From CALODL01 sp942492115 (lineage in GTDB: Bacteria; Planctomycetota; Phycisphaerae; UBA1845; CAIVHJ01): 64,000 bases of DNA. The DNA lies in NCBI GenBank assembly GCA_942492115.1, contig CALODL010000033.1, positions 499,603-563,602 on the forward strand. The letters are read 5' to 3'. Under the pieces are notes generated by a model that had not been told where the DNA came from, did no database searches, and was given only the letters and a program-made list of their open reading frames with translations. Of this stretch, positions 52,101-62,079 are shown in pieces. Both the position numbers and the translations under genes were made by a program. Each line of letters opens with the position of its first letter. Position 1 is the first letter of the stretch.

Positions 52101-52786
52101 CAATCGGCGTCGTTGTTGCAACAGTCGGGATCCTGGGTCGGGGTGTTCTCACAGTCGCCCTGGACACAGGTGTCGATCGTGCAGGCATCGCCGTCGGCAC
52201 AGTCGGCGTCGACGATGCAGCAGTTCTGACCGGGCGTGTTCACACAGGCCGTGTTGACGCAGGCATCAGCGGTACAGGCATCGTTGTCGTCGCAATCGCT
52301 GTGGTCATCACACGGGCACGGTTCGGCAGTCTGATAGGCAAAGGTGAACTGACTGCCCAGGCGCCCGAAGTCGGAATTCTGATTGACCGTCACAATGTAC
52401 GGCGTCGGCCCCACCGGGTCACCGAAGAGGTATTCGGTGAAACAGAACCCCGTCAGGGTCATGGAGATTCTGTAGGTCCCTTCGAAGAGTTCCGCATTCC
52501 AGTTGCCCGTTGCGGGTGCCTGGCCTGAAGTCACCAGGTCGATGTCGGCCACCGTGCCGTTGATGCCCTCGATATGGACGGCCACGCCGTTGACGCCACT
52601 GAACAACGGATTGGATTCGTCATCGAAAACGATGCCGCCCACGGTGGCCGGACAATCGGCCAGGCAGCTGATCGGGTTCTCACCCACACACTGGCCATCG
52701 CCACAGACCTGGGCTAGAACCGGTGTCCCACAAGCCAGGGACAACAAGCCGACAATGCATACAGACCACAGTGGTTTGCGTACCAT
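49127..52786 (-). CDS. Giant secreted Cys-rich repeat protein with TSP3 repeats and C-terminal membrane tail
   Basis: 1219 aa. The signal peptide MVRKPLWSVCIVGLLSLACG ends near VLAQ. Same plan as its neighbour: CGDGQCVGENPISCLADC, a CnaB-like domain (GGIVFDDESNPLFSGVNGVA, IEGINGT), then 27 Cys-rich units by my count (CDDGDACTENDVCSNGAC type, about 180-930). Thrombospondin type 3 repeats follow (DLDRDGDGALNDADGCPDDV, PGQCGCGVSDADGDNDG, about 960-1130), and a tail CGLDCGNTGGMAMMMMMLGL-LMKTGVNRRRF. The many Asp and Cys predict a rigid, calcium-loaded, disulfide-laddered surface fibre. Two internal 77-bp blocks are nearly identical, showing recent repeat duplication. A terminator follows the stop. 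Confidence 0.88.
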   Translation of the reverse strand: MVRKPLWSVCIVGLLSLACGTPVLAQVCGDGQCVGENPISCLADCPATVGGIVFDDESNPLFSGVNGVAVHIEGINGTVADIDLVTSGQAPATGNWNAELFEGTYRISMTLTGFCFTEYLFGDPVGPTPYIVTVNQNSDFGRLGSQFTFAYQTAEPCPCDDHSDCDDNDACTADACVNTACVNTPGQNCCIVDADCADGDACTIDTCVQGDCENTPTQDPDCCNNDADCDDGDDCTEDICVSDSCQNNLIGDCCLVDDDCDDGNACTDNACVDNACEITNNSDMCDDGDACTENDVCSNGACSGSAVVCDDGNMCTDDVCVGGACQFNNNNAACDDGDACTENDTCAGGACSGSAIVCNDQNECTDDSCVGGTCQFNNNSDSCDDGDGCTENDMCSGGACSGTPVDCDDENPCTDDSCVGGSCQFSNNSDACNDNQNCTQEDTCVSGQCVGTSIPGCASCQNSQDCDDGNPCTVDTCTMANVCVYSNNADMCDDGDACTTGDACSNGSCAGSPVVCDDGNTCTDDACVAGSCQFTNNSASCNDGDACTVNDACSGGSCSGTAMVCNDGNACTTDSCSGGSCQFTNNTNGCDDGDACTTGDTCSNGSCAGSPVVCDDGNLCTNDACVGGSCQFTNNTVSCDDGEECTQNDACSGGQCSGTPIQGCEACTDDGDCDDGNPCTDDTCDGDVCMYSNNSDSCDDNDPCTVNDTCSGGSCSGTVDTDCCTQNTECNDNDPCTTNVCDDNTCVFDPIDNCCVIDGDCEDGDDCTANSCDDNECVTTPLAGCCESDADCEDGNDCTDDVCDATMCIHTVIEDCCTSDGNCNDGNPCTVDTCVENTCENTPADVGTPCDDGNPCTTDGACGADGVCNSVVNNGVLCDDGNGCTQGDSCTNGVCIGTAIPGCGSPPVGPVDPQPPMSDDLDEDGVVTSQDNCPRTPNGPDLGTCLGGDTVCNSDFDCGPDGTCSLDQEDTDSDRIGDVCDLDRDGDGALNDADGCPDDVDKSGPGQCGCGVSDADGDNDGMADCNDGCPEDGDKTAPGTCGCGIADDDSDDDGEPDCRDQCPTDGDKTTPGDCGCGVSDEDTDEDGMPDCVDNCREVPNSVAAGTCTTGELGLACLSDADCDCVVDENRGVSGTAFGVCSMNQEDDNGDGVGDACQDDFQTPCPADEPQPGPDEPGQEDPSKTACGLDCGNTGGMAMMMMMLGLLLMKTGVNRRRFDR
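50943..51313. repeat. Near-identical 77-bp direct repeats inside the Cys-rich gene
   Basis: Bases 50943-51019 and 51237-51313 differ at one position and lie 294 bases (98 codons) apart in frame. They encode the same Cys-rich unit (CDDGDACTTGD type) and point to recent duplication or gene conversion between repeat units. Confidence 0.8.
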
Positions 52787-53288
52787 GATTCACTTCTCCA
52801 AAGTCGCCTCACAAGGCGAATACCCCGTCAGATCGAGCCGCCGATCGCCGGTCTCACGTGTTGCAATCAAGAGCGGCCTCATCCTGAGACGCAGCTCCAA
52901 GACGCATTTGTGCTCGTGCCATCCTGGACAAGCTAAGCAAGCCGCGCTGCGGGCGGCTCAACGTCGATCAAGTTGTCGATGCGCTGGGAACAATCAAGAA
53001 CGGTGAAGAGAGCCAGGTGGCGCCTCCTCGGATCCCCTTCAGCGAATTGCAATCGCACACCTTTCGGACAGTTGCATCGATTGCGTGACTATATCAGTCT
53101 GTTCGCGCAATTCTATCCCTCTCAAGCCCCCCGGCTGGTGGGAATCGCGCGACGGTCGATGCCGATCGCTGGTTCACCATTTTATCGGATGTTGGCCCGT
53201 CGATTCAAGCTAAAGCTGAGAAGTTCTAATGAGCGGGAACCAACCTCGCCTTCTGGGTCAGGGCGCGCGTCGGAGCCGCATATATATG
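52787..53288. other. 500-bp intergenic region without a supported gene
   Basis: Open frames here have no ribosome site, no signal peptide and no recognisable domain. It should hold the promoter and leader of the 49127-52786 gene. Confidence 0.5.
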
Positions 53289-53321
53289 AAAGGGGGGCCG
53301 GCCCAGTCAGGCCGACCCCCC
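53289..53321 (-). terminator. Terminator-like hairpin after the vWA protein gene
   Basis: Minus-strand stem GGGGGGTCGGCC/GGCCGGCCCCCC (12 bp, one T-G pair) with loop TGACTG, followed by TTTCATAT. The T-run is short, but the stem is very strong. Confidence 0.7.
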
Positions 53322-53349
53322 GAAAGAAACAAGGATGACGCACCGTCGA

Positions 53350-56300
53350 CTAGCGACGGGTCGTGCGGCGATTCCGCTTCAGCGTAATGTTCTGATTGAG
53401 CGCCTCGTTGGACTTCTCAACCACGATACGCCGTGAGGTCTCCCCGCGCACGCCGCGCCCAAAGACAACGGAGTAGTCGCCTTCAGCCACATTGTCCATG
53501 GTCCACAGCCCGAATTCGCGGGTCAGCGTGGTCTGAACGACCTTACCCTGATCATCGAACAATCGGACCTGGAAACCGCTGACGGCACTGCCCAGCGGAT
53601 CGGCGTCCGCCGCATACACCGCCCCACCGATCAGGTGCGTACCGGTTGGGCTGGCGGCGGCCGCGTTACGACCCCCACAAGGACCACCCGAGCACACGCC
53701 ATAGAACAGGCAATCGGTGAAACAGGCCAGATCACTGGCAATGGTGAAGAGGCCGCTGCCATCACAATCACCACGACAGGTGCAGCCGGGAGCCGGACAG
53801 ACGGCCTCGTCGCAATCGCCGTTGAACAGGCAATTGATGAACGACGGCACGTCGCCAACCGTCACCAGGCTGTCGCCGTTGAGGTCGTGAACCTCGAAAC
53901 CAGGCTCCCCGACAAAGGCGAGATTCTGGTTATAGGCCATTCGCGGATCGTGCACGTCAACGGTCACCGGCGAACCAACCGCATAGTTGGCATCCTCACC
54001 GTAGCACACGAATGAGTTGCCGCAGGGGTAGTCCACCGTCACCGTGCAGTGACCACACGGTACGTTGTCCACAGTCCACAAACCAGACGGATCGCACTGA
54101 CTGTCGACCGCCTGCGAGAACCCGGAATCGGGACACTCGACCGTAATGGTCGCACCCTCGATCCCCGAGCCCAGCGGATCGGCGATGTCGCCGCAGATCA
54201 TGCCGCCTATGAGGTAATTCGGATCGGAACACTGCATGATCGGAGGTGACACGACCGAATCGAAGCACTCGATCTCGCACACGTTGTTCGCACCGCACGA
54301 CGACATGCAGCAATCACTCGGTGGCTGGCATGTGATCGAGTTGAAGATCTCCTCGAGGATGAGCTGCAGGTCGTCGGCCTCGGGATCGTCATAAAAATGC
54401 GTGTCCTTGGGTTCGGATGCGATCTCCATCATCGTCGTCGTCGGTTGACTGGTCCCGAAGCGAACCGCGAAAATCTCGACGCCGTCGGCCTTGAGTGCAT
54501 CGGCGGCGTCCCGCGTCAGAGTGTCGCAGTTCCCTGCGGCATTCGAACCATCGCAATCTCCGCCATCCGACATGAAAATGAGGATCTTACCCAGACCCGG
54601 GTCGGCGTTATTGAGTTCATCAGTGACCGCGTAGAGCCCCTCGGCAAAATGGGTTCCCAGGCTGCTCACCGAGGTGCTGATGATATCGATCGCCGAGTAC
54701 AGATCGCCATCGAGGACCGCGTCGTCGTCACCGTAGGAATTGGTGAACTGCTCACGCGTGCACGCACACGGAAGCATACCCAGGTCTGCAGGATTCGAGG
54801 CCGCGACGCACTGCTGGATACCCGGTCCCGCATCGGGCCACACCTGACCGGGCTGCGAGCATGCATCCAGTGGTGGTGGTTCCCCGGATCCTGCATCCTG
54901 ATCGCCGCAGTTACATCCAAATGCGCCGAGGGCCACCGGCGGCGGATCGAGAGCCGTTGCAAATGCGCTGATGAACAGCTTTGCAGCATCGGCCTGAGCC
55001 ATACGGGTGGCACTCGTCGTGCTGCCCGTGCGGTCGAGCATCAGGTAGATGCTGGCATTCACCGTGTCACCGCAAATCTCGGGTGTTACGCAAACGTCGT
55101 TGCACGGATCGCAGATCTCGTCACCGGAGCACAGCTCTTCGACGACACATTCGCCGTCGTCGCATGACGCCGAATGGCACGGCAGATCGGTCGTGCACGT
55201 GTCGCAGCATGCGGCGCAAGTGTCCGAATCTTCGCAGCACTGCAGCCCGGCTTCGCACGGGTTCCCGGTGGAAACGCACTCGCCGGTCCCCCCATCACAG
55301 ACCTCCTCGCCGTTGCAGAACAGTCCGTCGTCCGCGCAGTCGACCGGCGTATACTGACAGGTCCCATCGACGCACGCGTCGGTGGTGCACAGGTCGCCGT
55401 CATCACAGGCGCTGTCGTCGCAGCACTCGTCGACGCAGCTGGCGCTGCTCTCACAGCACACCTCGCCGTCACCGCACGGGTCGCCGCCGCTGACACACTC
55501 ACCAGTCTGGTCGTCGCACGACTCGGGGCCATCGCAGAAGACGCCATTGTCCGGGCAGTCGACCGGCGTGTACTGGCAGGTGCCACCGACGCACGCATCG
55601 GTGGTGCACAGGTCGCCGTCATCACAGGCGTTGTCATCACAGCACTCATCGACGCAGCTGTCCGTCACCTCGCAGCACACCTCGCCCGCCGCACAGGGAT
55701 TACCGGTCCCCTCGCACAACCCGTTGGAAGGATTGCATGCTTCGGTGCCGTTGCAGAAGACGCCGTCGTCGTCACACACGACCGGAGTCGCTGTGCAGCT
55801 GCCGCCGTCGCACGAATCGATCGTGCACAGATTGCCATCATCGCAATCTCCATCGTCGCAGCATTCCTGGCACACGCCTTCGCAGCACACCTGTCCTTCG
55901 GGGCACTCGACGTCACAGCAGGCGCTGTCAGTCGGCACGCCACCCATGCACTGCAGGGTCCAGCAGAACTCGCCTTCGGTGCACGGGTCGCCATCGTCAC
56001 ACGCTTCGTGATCGCCTGCAATACGCAGACCGTCGCAGTTACCGGGCGCCCCCTTCGGGTCACAGGCCTCGAACGAACAGGGGTATGGGCCGAAATCCTC
56101 GCACACGACGGGTTCAAAGACGCACCCGCCCCCCTGGCAGCTGTCGAGCGTACAGGGATTGCCATCGTCGCACTCCCCGGAACCGCCGCACGGACCGCAC
56201 TGGCCCGTGCCGGGATCGCAGGCACCGTCACAATCGATCGGGCCGAGATCCGTGCACATGTTTTCAACGCAACCGATGTTGCGGCACAGATCGGGGCGTG

Positions 56301-56688
56301 GACAGTCCGAAGCCATCTCGCATTCGCCTTCGACCGGCGGGCAACCATCGTCGCTACCGTGCAGAAAAATGTTCTGATTCTGTGTGGCATTGCCCTGGTT
56401 GACCACGATGATCTGAACCGGGAAGCAGTAACCGGCCAGCTCGGCGCTGACCGCGTAAGTGCCGCCCGCCACATTTGCAAATGACCACAGCCCCAGCGCT
56501 CCGCTGGTCGTGGACGTCGTCGGGCCGGAAGGCTGCGGCGACAGGGTCACCTCAGCACCGACCAATCCATCAAAAATTCCGCCCCCCTCCTGGAGGGTGG
56601 CTCCCTCAACCGCGAATTGGGCCATAGCGGCCGCTCCGCAGCACGCCGTAATCGCGACGGCGACGCCTAGTGCTTTTACCGTTGGCAT
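53350..56688 (-). CDS. Giant secreted Cys-rich protein with vWA domain
   Basis: 1112 aa from ATG 56688 (GGAGG seven bases upstream), where a signal peptide begins (MPTVKALGVAVAITACCGAA). Order: CnaB-like domain to about 120 (LWSFANVAGGTYAVSAELAG), Cys-rich units about 125-500 (CDDGNPCTLDSCQGGGC and others, several repeated almost exactly), a vWA domain about 510-790 with MIDAS-like LDRTGSTTS, GTHFAEG and FMSDGGD, and two more CnaB-like domains with GMICGDIADPLGSGIEGATI and GGAVYAADADPLGSAVSG. Between those lies a dockerin-like DLNGDSLVTVGDVPSFINCL stretch. The C-terminus LNQNITLKRNRRTTRR lacks a membrane helix. A secreted or surface adhesin-like protein; vWA usually binds protein ligands through metal. 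Confidence 0.85.
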   Translation of the reverse strand: MPTVKALGVAVAITACCGAAAMAQFAVEGATLQEGGGIFDGLVGAEVTLSPQPSGPTTSTTSGALGLWSFANVAGGTYAVSAELAGYCFPVQIIVVNQGNATQNQNIFLHGSDDGCPPVEGECEMASDCPRPDLCRNIGCVENMCTDLGPIDCDGACDPGTGQCGPCGGSGECDDGNPCTLDSCQGGGCVFEPVVCEDFGPYPCSFEACDPKGAPGNCDGLRIAGDHEACDDGDPCTEGEFCWTLQCMGGVPTDSACCDVECPEGQVCCEGVCQECCDDGDCDDGNLCTIDSCDGGSCTATPVVCDDDGVFCNGTEACNPSNGLCEGTGNPCAAGEVCCEVTDSCVDECCDDNACDDGDLCTTDACVGGTCQYTPVDCPDNGVFCDGPESCDDQTGECVSGGDPCGDGEVCCESSASCVDECCDDSACDDGDLCTTDACVDGTCQYTPVDCADDGLFCNGEEVCDGGTGECVSTGNPCEAGLQCCEDSDTCAACCDTCTTDLPCHSASCDDGECVVEELCSGDEICDPCNDVCVTPEICGDTVNASIYLMLDRTGSTTSATRMAQADAAKLFISAFATALDPPPVALGAFGCNCGDQDAGSGEPPPLDACSQPGQVWPDAGPGIQQCVAASNPADLGMLPCACTREQFTNSYGDDDAVLDGDLYSAIDIISTSVSSLGTHFAEGLYAVTDELNNADPGLGKILIFMSDGGDCDGSNAAGNCDTLTRDAADALKADGVEIFAVRFGTSQPTTTMMEIASEPKDTHFYDDPEADDLQLILEEIFNSITCQPPSDCCMSSCGANNVCEIECFDSVVSPPIMQCSDPNYLIGGMICGDIADPLGSGIEGATITVECPDSGFSQAVDSQCDPSGLWTVDNVPCGHCTVTVDYPCGNSFVCYGEDANYAVGSPVTVDVHDPRMAYNQNLAFVGEPGFEVHDLNGDSLVTVGDVPSFINCLFNGDCDEAVCPAPGCTCRGDCDGSGLFTIASDLACFTDCLFYGVCSGGPCGGRNAAAASPTGTHLIGGAVYAADADPLGSAVSGFQVRLFDDQGKVVQTTLTREFGLWTMDNVAEGDYSVVFGRGVRGETSRRIVVEKSNEALNQNITLKRNRRTTRR

Positions 56689-56774
56689 GTCATGTCCTCC
56701 GCGCTGGATGTCGTTGACCGCTCGCGGGGTATCCCGCTCCTCTGTCATGCATTCCAGATGTGCTGTTGATAGTC

Positions 56775-56856
56775 GGATGGGCGCCCCCGGCAAGCCGGCG
56801 GCGCCCATCCAATTGTGACATCCGGGTTCGTGACCCGCGGGCCTGTTGCCCGGATG
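56775..56856. other. Two tandem hairpins between Cys-rich genes
   Basis: The first is a perfect 11-bp pair GGATGGGCGCC/GGCGCCCATCC (56775-56810), the second CATCCGGG/CCCGGATG (56819-56856). Neither has a T-run on the minus strand. They follow the stop of the 56867-59602 gene and may protect its mRNA or attenuate read-through into the vWA gene. Confidence 0.6.
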
Positions 56857-56866
56857 CCGTCAGTTA

Positions 56867-59602
56867 CTAGTTAGTGGCCGCACGACGTCCGTCGAGACGA
56901 CGAACGTTGGTCTTCTTGTGCCACTGGATCGACTGGTTCTTCTCGATGTTGTCATTGTTGACGCTGATGGTCGTGGTGCCCTTGCCACCGTCGAATTCGA
57001 CGTTGTAGGTGCCATTTTCCAGACCTTCGACGACCCACACGCCAATGCGGTTGGTTTCGCCAGCAATCACGCTACCGTCGGCAGCGATGACATCGACACG
57101 AACACCCTCGATGCCTGAGCTCAGCGGGTTGTCGGCATCGTCGAAGATGATACCACCGACGGTCGACGCCATGTTGGCAGCACCACCGACTCCCGGCGGG
57201 AACGGTGTGTCACCGCACTGGTCCGGGTGGCATTCGCCATTGACGAGGCAGTCCGTCCAACACCACAGGTCACTGACGACACTGAAGATCTCGTCGTTGT
57301 TGCAGTCGTAGCGGCACTTGCAGAAGCCGACGGGCTGCAGAGCCTGAGCCCCGGCCGGGCCACAGCAGGCGCCGTTGAAGAAACAACCGGCCAGACGGAT
57401 GAGCGAAGTGCTCAGCGACATGCTCGGGCGACCGACGTGGTCGAAGCACAAGGCGCCGCCATCTGTCTTGCACGCCTGGTTGCTCATCAGGATGTCGTAG
57501 CTGTTGTTGGTCGCCACGACGTCGATGTTCTGCAGACAGGGCGACATGCCCAGGGCATTGGCCTTGTTGACATCGAAGTTGATCCACTGACCCGCACCAG
57601 CCATGCCATCTTCACCACAGATCTTGGTGGCGAACATGTCCTCGCAGGTGTCCTTGTAGCGGAACGACAGGCTGCACAGACCACAGGGCACGTTGTCGAA
57701 GCTGAACGCTCCGGTGTGACCGTCGACCTGGCACGTGTCGGTCAGCTGATTGCCGGCAGCATTCTGGCAGGTCAGCTGGATGTCGATGTACGGAACGCCG
57801 TCGAAGAAATCGAGCTCGCTGCGCAGCGGAATGTGGACGATGCCACCGATGGTGTAACCACCAGCGGGTGCTTCCATTTCGCCACAACCACAGACGCCCG
57901 GGGTGATCTTCATCGGATCATCCGGACACAGGTCGACGCAATCGAGCACGCCGTCGCCGTCGTTGTCGCCGGTGTCAGCAACACCGCATCCGCAGAGACC
58001 GGGCTCGGTCTTGTTGGGATCGTTGGGGCAGTTGTCGTGGCAGTCATAGGTGCCGTCGCCATCAGAATCGACGTCGGGCTCTTCACAACCACAGATGCCC
58101 GGGACGAGCTTGTTGGCATCGGTCGGGCAGTAGTCGCCACAGGTGTCCTCAATGACACAGACGCGGTCGCCGGGGCTGCAGGAGGCGCCGAAGCCGCCAC
58201 CCGAACCGCAATCGACGCAATCGCCGCCCGCACAGTCGGCGTCTGTGACGCACGTTTCATAGCCTGCACACGGGCAGTCATAGGTCCCGTCGCCGTCGGT
58301 GTCGACATCGGCCCAGTTGCAACCGCAGATCCCTGGCTGGGTCTTCAGGACGTCCAGCGGGCAGTGATCGTGACAATCGAGGGTACAGTCGCCATCGCTG
58401 TCAGCTTCGTAACAATTCTGCAGCTGGCTGCAGTACTGGTCGATGTGGTACGGCAGATCGCCGAGTTGTGCACATTCCACGTCCTGCTTGAACGGGCTGG
58501 TTTCGGTGCAGAACGGACCCTCGGGTTCCCAGCATGAAGGATCTTCGACACAGAAGAATCCAGGGTGTCCAACCGGCTTGCGACCCTGGCAGGTGCCCAT
58601 GCCGTCACCGTCGCCGTCACCCACGGCGCCGCCATGGCCACCGGGCCCGATCGGGCAGGATTCGCCACAGAAATGGTTGGCCGGGCCGCAGTGGAGGTCA
58701 CCCTCGTAATCGCAGCCGCACTCGCCGACACAGACGCGGGCAGAATTCTGCCAGCACTCGTCGGCACAGTTGGGCACGCCGTCGCCATCGTAATCACATT
58801 CGCTGTTCGGATCGCTGAGGTTCGTACCGTCACAGGCGTTGGAACCACAACCGCAGCAGCCGATGACGCGGTCCTTGGTCGGGTTGTTCGGGCAGGCGTC
58901 GCAGCCGTCTGCCGTACCGTCGCCATCGCTGTCGCCTTCATCGATCTGGAGAGCGGTGGGCGGACCCGCACTGAATTCCATCACGCCACCGGGCAGATGG
59001 AACACACCGTCGATGCGGGCGTACGAACTGTCGTGGGTCTGGCTGCAGACACCAGCGGGGCCTTCAGTGCCCTTGCAGTCCTGCTCGGCAACCAGCTTGA
59101 CCCAGATTTCGATGATGCCACCGGGCACATTCGGGGCCTTGGGCAGTGGAATGGTGGCAACGACGTTCCTCACCTCTCCAGTAAGCTGAAGACAGGCGCC
59201 GCCGGCACTGTTGATCGGAAAGTCTTCGTCATCGACGCAAGCCGAGTTGTTGCAGTGGGAGTAGTACGAGTTTTCCGTCGTACCATCCTGCGGACACCAG
59301 TCGGTGTTGCTGCAGCTGTTCGGGTTGCAGTGGTAAAACTGCAGATTCGTCGGGCTGTTCGTCCCATCCTGGAACTTCCAGTAGTACTCGGTCGCACACC
59401 ACCTGTTCGAGAGCGGATCATCCGCCCCGGTCGCGTTCGCCTGGATCCCGACTTCAATGGCAGCGCACTGCCATGGATTCGCGCCGGAAATCCCCGAGCT
59501 GTATGCCGTGTTGACGATCTGCTTTGCAGCTTGTGCAACACCGCAACACAAGCTGATTCCGACACCGGCTGCAACCAGCAGCCTTACGTGACTCTTTGAC
59601 AT
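56867..59602 (-). CDS. Secreted protein with thrombospondin type 3 repeats and CnaB-like domains
   Basis: 911 aa, with GGAGG nine bases before the ATG. MSKSHVRLLVAAGVGISLCC is a signal peptide. Residues about 30-215 form an N-terminal Cys-containing domain I do not recognise. Residues about 225-590 contain thrombospondin type 3-like calcium units (DSDGDGTADGCDACPNNPTK, DSDGDGTYDCHDNCPNDPNK, DNDGDGVLDCVDLCPDDPMK). Then a CnaB-like part (YTIGGIVHIPLRSELDFFDG, FSFDNVPCGLCSLSFRY), a dockerin-like CRYDCNNDEIFSVVSDLWCW segment, and a final CnaB-like domain (GGIIFDDADNPLSSGIEGVR) ending in a basic tail. Surface/matrix protein; closest paralogue is the broken gene at 62349-64000. Confidence 0.85.
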   Translation of the reverse strand: MSKSHVRLLVAAGVGISLCCGVAQAAKQIVNTAYSSGISGANPWQCAAIEVGIQANATGADDPLSNRWCATEYYWKFQDGTNSPTNLQFYHCNPNSCSNTDWCPQDGTTENSYYSHCNNSACVDDEDFPINSAGGACLQLTGEVRNVVATIPLPKAPNVPGGIIEIWVKLVAEQDCKGTEGPAGVCSQTHDSSYARIDGVFHLPGGVMEFSAGPPTALQIDEGDSDGDGTADGCDACPNNPTKDRVIGCCGCGSNACDGTNLSDPNSECDYDGDGVPNCADECWQNSARVCVGECGCDYEGDLHCGPANHFCGESCPIGPGGHGGAVGDGDGDGMGTCQGRKPVGHPGFFCVEDPSCWEPEGPFCTETSPFKQDVECAQLGDLPYHIDQYCSQLQNCYEADSDGDCTLDCHDHCPLDVLKTQPGICGCNWADVDTDGDGTYDCPCAGYETCVTDADCAGGDCVDCGSGGGFGASCSPGDRVCVIEDTCGDYCPTDANKLVPGICGCEEPDVDSDGDGTYDCHDNCPNDPNKTEPGLCGCGVADTGDNDGDGVLDCVDLCPDDPMKITPGVCGCGEMEAPAGGYTIGGIVHIPLRSELDFFDGVPYIDIQLTCQNAAGNQLTDTCQVDGHTGAFSFDNVPCGLCSLSFRYKDTCEDMFATKICGEDGMAGAGQWINFDVNKANALGMSPCLQNIDVVATNNSYDILMSNQACKTDGGALCFDHVGRPSMSLSTSLIRLAGCFFNGACCGPAGAQALQPVGFCKCRYDCNNDEIFSVVSDLWCWTDCLVNGECHPDQCGDTPFPPGVGGAANMASTVGGIIFDDADNPLSSGIEGVRVDVIAADGSVIAGETNRIGVWVVEGLENGTYNVEFDGGKGTTTISVNNDNIEKNQSIQWHKKTNVRRLDGRRAATN

Positions 59603-60311
59603 TTCGTTAGTCCTCCGTTTTTTCTGACCGGGAGGGCGTTGGCCCTAGCCCTTTATGACGTTAAAGAACCGGCAGGGATACACGCCCTAGCCCATTTTCT
59701 CGATTCGAACTCATCCCAGATAGGCGCGAACAGGGGGACTGTGCGCGCCGGTAGTCACAAAGATCAGCGCCAACACACGCGTGTGCGGCGTTAGTGAATG
59801 AATTGAGAATTGACTCTGGATGCGCCCAGCTCTCAGAGCGGATCATCAAGTTTTCTCTCTCTTCCCAAGGTTGAACAGCGTTATGGCTTTGCAAGCGCGC
59901 CAGTCGCTTCGAGACCGACCCCTCGGCCCGTACAGCAACACTTGAAACCCTTCAGCTGAATTGGATGCCAGCTCCTCCCTCAGGAGCTTGTTGCACGCCC
60001 GATCTGGAGGGCCCACACATCCTATCTTCAAGGATGGCTTTGTAAATCGCCATGCCCACCATGTCAAGCATCAACGATCCACTTTCGTCTTTTTTTTGGT
60101 TGAACACCGTTGACTCCGTTGGCCATACGCACAACACCCCACCGAACGAGCCCAGCTTAACGCCTAATTCAAACAAGGTATACGAGATCGTAAGCCTTTG
60201 AGTGCCAAGACCGGATCCTGAATTACCGCCGTCGTCGGTCCGGACGATCGCGAGATGCCCCATTTTCTTCAACAACCCAGACGATATTCTGGGCGTCCTG
60301 CAGCCGCAGCT
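59603..60311. other. 700-bp intergenic region, more AT-rich than its neighbours
   Basis: No gene was seen. It should hold the promoter of the 56867-59602 gene. An open frame on the minus strand (59952-60275) has neither ribosome site nor recognisable content. No clear repeats or terminators. Confidence 0.45.
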
Positions 60312-62079
60312 TCACTGACCAGCAGGCGGCGCGCGCCCGCCATCGACTTCGAAGACGTAGACCTTATTGGCTGGAAGTTCAGCACGCCACACGCCGAGTT
60401 CATCCGTGTAGGCCTCACCCACGTGTTCACCCGAGGCGTCTTCACGAATGGTGACCGCGATCCCGGACAGGCCGCTGCTGAGTGGACGGACGCGGTCACT
60501 GAAGACCATCCCGCCGGTCGTCAGAGCGTGCCCGGTCGTCGCCATCGGCTGAACGGCCCCCACGCACTCCTCACCCACCAGAGCCGGACAACCGTCGCCC
60601 GCCCCCACTGCGAACAGCCGGTCGACCGTGCATGGGACGTCACCGACGATACTGAGGAAGCCGTCGAGATTGCAGTCACCACGGCACACAACCGGGTGCC
60701 GGGCAGTCACACGTGAACTCAGGCGGCAGCGGCAACCCATCGAACAGACAGGCCGCCAGTATCGGCAACTCATCCGTTCACGGCCAGGAATCCATCACCG
60801 TTCATATCCGTGTGCACGAAATTGGCCACGATGTTGAGGTTCTGATTGATCATCTGGTTGAGGTCACCCACGACGATATCGATGCTGCTGGTCTCCTGGT
60901 TGTCACCGTCGACATAGAAATCAAAACCCGCGTTGCAGGCCGCCGCAGGGTGATCCACGCTGACGGTGCAGTTGCCACAAGGCACTTCGAAACCGTAGAT
61001 GCCACCGAGCAATCTGTCGTCGTCGCGTCACTGGCAATATCGCAATCGATACTGACGGGCAGGCCCGCGATAATATCACCTGCAAAGGGGTTGACCGGGT
61101 CGCAGGCCGGAATTGCTGCGCCGCCCACGAGATAGCTCTCGGCGCCGGACGTGGCGACACACGCACCGTTGTCGCATTCACTCACCGTACACGGGTTGCC
61201 ATCGTCGCAGGCCAGACCGTTGGTCACCGCGATCGTCCCGCACGACCCGGGCTCGATGCAGACACCGATCAAACACTGGGTATCCAGGTGCCCGCACCCG
61301 ATCGGGCTGCCCCCGGCACACGAACCAGACTGGCAGGTTTCCTGGCCGTTGCACCCCAGACCATCGCTGCACGACGTGCCATTGGCGACGGGCAGATTGA
61401 CGCACACATCGTTGATACAGGACACCGCCGTACACGGATTGCCGTCCTCGACGCATGCCGGGTCACACCCTCCTCCGCCGCACGATTCACCACCGCATAC
61501 GCCTGCGGTACAGACATCTGTGCACGTGTTGGGGCTGTTGTCGTCGCATGGCGTGTCGTTGGCCACGGGTGCCTGACCGCAGTCTCCGGCGTTACACACG
61601 GCAGTGGTACATGCGTTGCCGTCTGCGGGGCAATCACTGTCCATCGTGCACGGGTCGCCATTGAGTGGTCAGGATCGTATTGAGATCATCGATGTCGTCA
61701 GGAAACGTCAGATTGGCAGGCAGCGCCGGACCGTCCTTCAACTGGAAACTGAAGCCGGCACGCGTCGCACTGAGCGTATATGTGCCGTTCGGTACACACA
61801 TGAAGAATGCGCCACACAGCAGTCCGCCGGCCTTGCACGATGTGAACGAAATCACGTCATTGGCATTCTGCGTGTTCGTCAAAGTCAGCTCGACGCCGTT
61901 GACCGTCGTCAAGTTGCCGCCATCGAGAACGACGAAACCTTCGAAGACGTTGGTCCCACAGAACCCGGGGAGCGGGATGGGCGTTAAGTCGGCGTTTGTT
62001 CGTTGAGATAGCAGCTTTGTGCAAATGAAGCCATCGGCACGGAAAACAGAACGATTGCAGCTAAAAAACAGGAGCGCAT
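60312..62079 (-). pseudogene. Secreted Cys-rich CnaB-like protein gene, broken by several frameshifts
   Basis: It starts at ATG 62079 (GAGGA about eight bases upstream) with an intact signal peptide MRSCFLAAIVLFSVPMASFA. The pieces in order are FVVLDGGNLTTVNGVELTLT (CnaB-like), CDDNSPNTCTDVCTAGVCGG-type Cys units, GLPVSIDCDIASDATTT, then GGIYGFEVPCGNCTVSVDHP, DMNGDGFLAVNG (EF-hand-like), ELPILAACLFDGLPLPPEFT, CRGDCNLDGFLSIVGDVPCT, and a final GGMVFSDRVRPLSSGLSGIA. Each switch needs a one- or two-base indel (near 61990, 61665, 61015, 60785 and 60675). Apart from these breaks the domains are undamaged, so either sequence errors or very recent decay. Confidence 0.75.

Noticed and set aside
49127..52786. 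Regularly spaced short repeats that look CRISPR-like
   Set aside because: They are the coding repeats of a Cys-rich protein: spacing follows codons, the spacers code conserved residues, and no cas genes are present.
59952..60275. 107-codon minus-strand open frame in the intergenic region
   Set aside because: No ribosome site, signal or family resemblance; composition is that of non-coding DNA.
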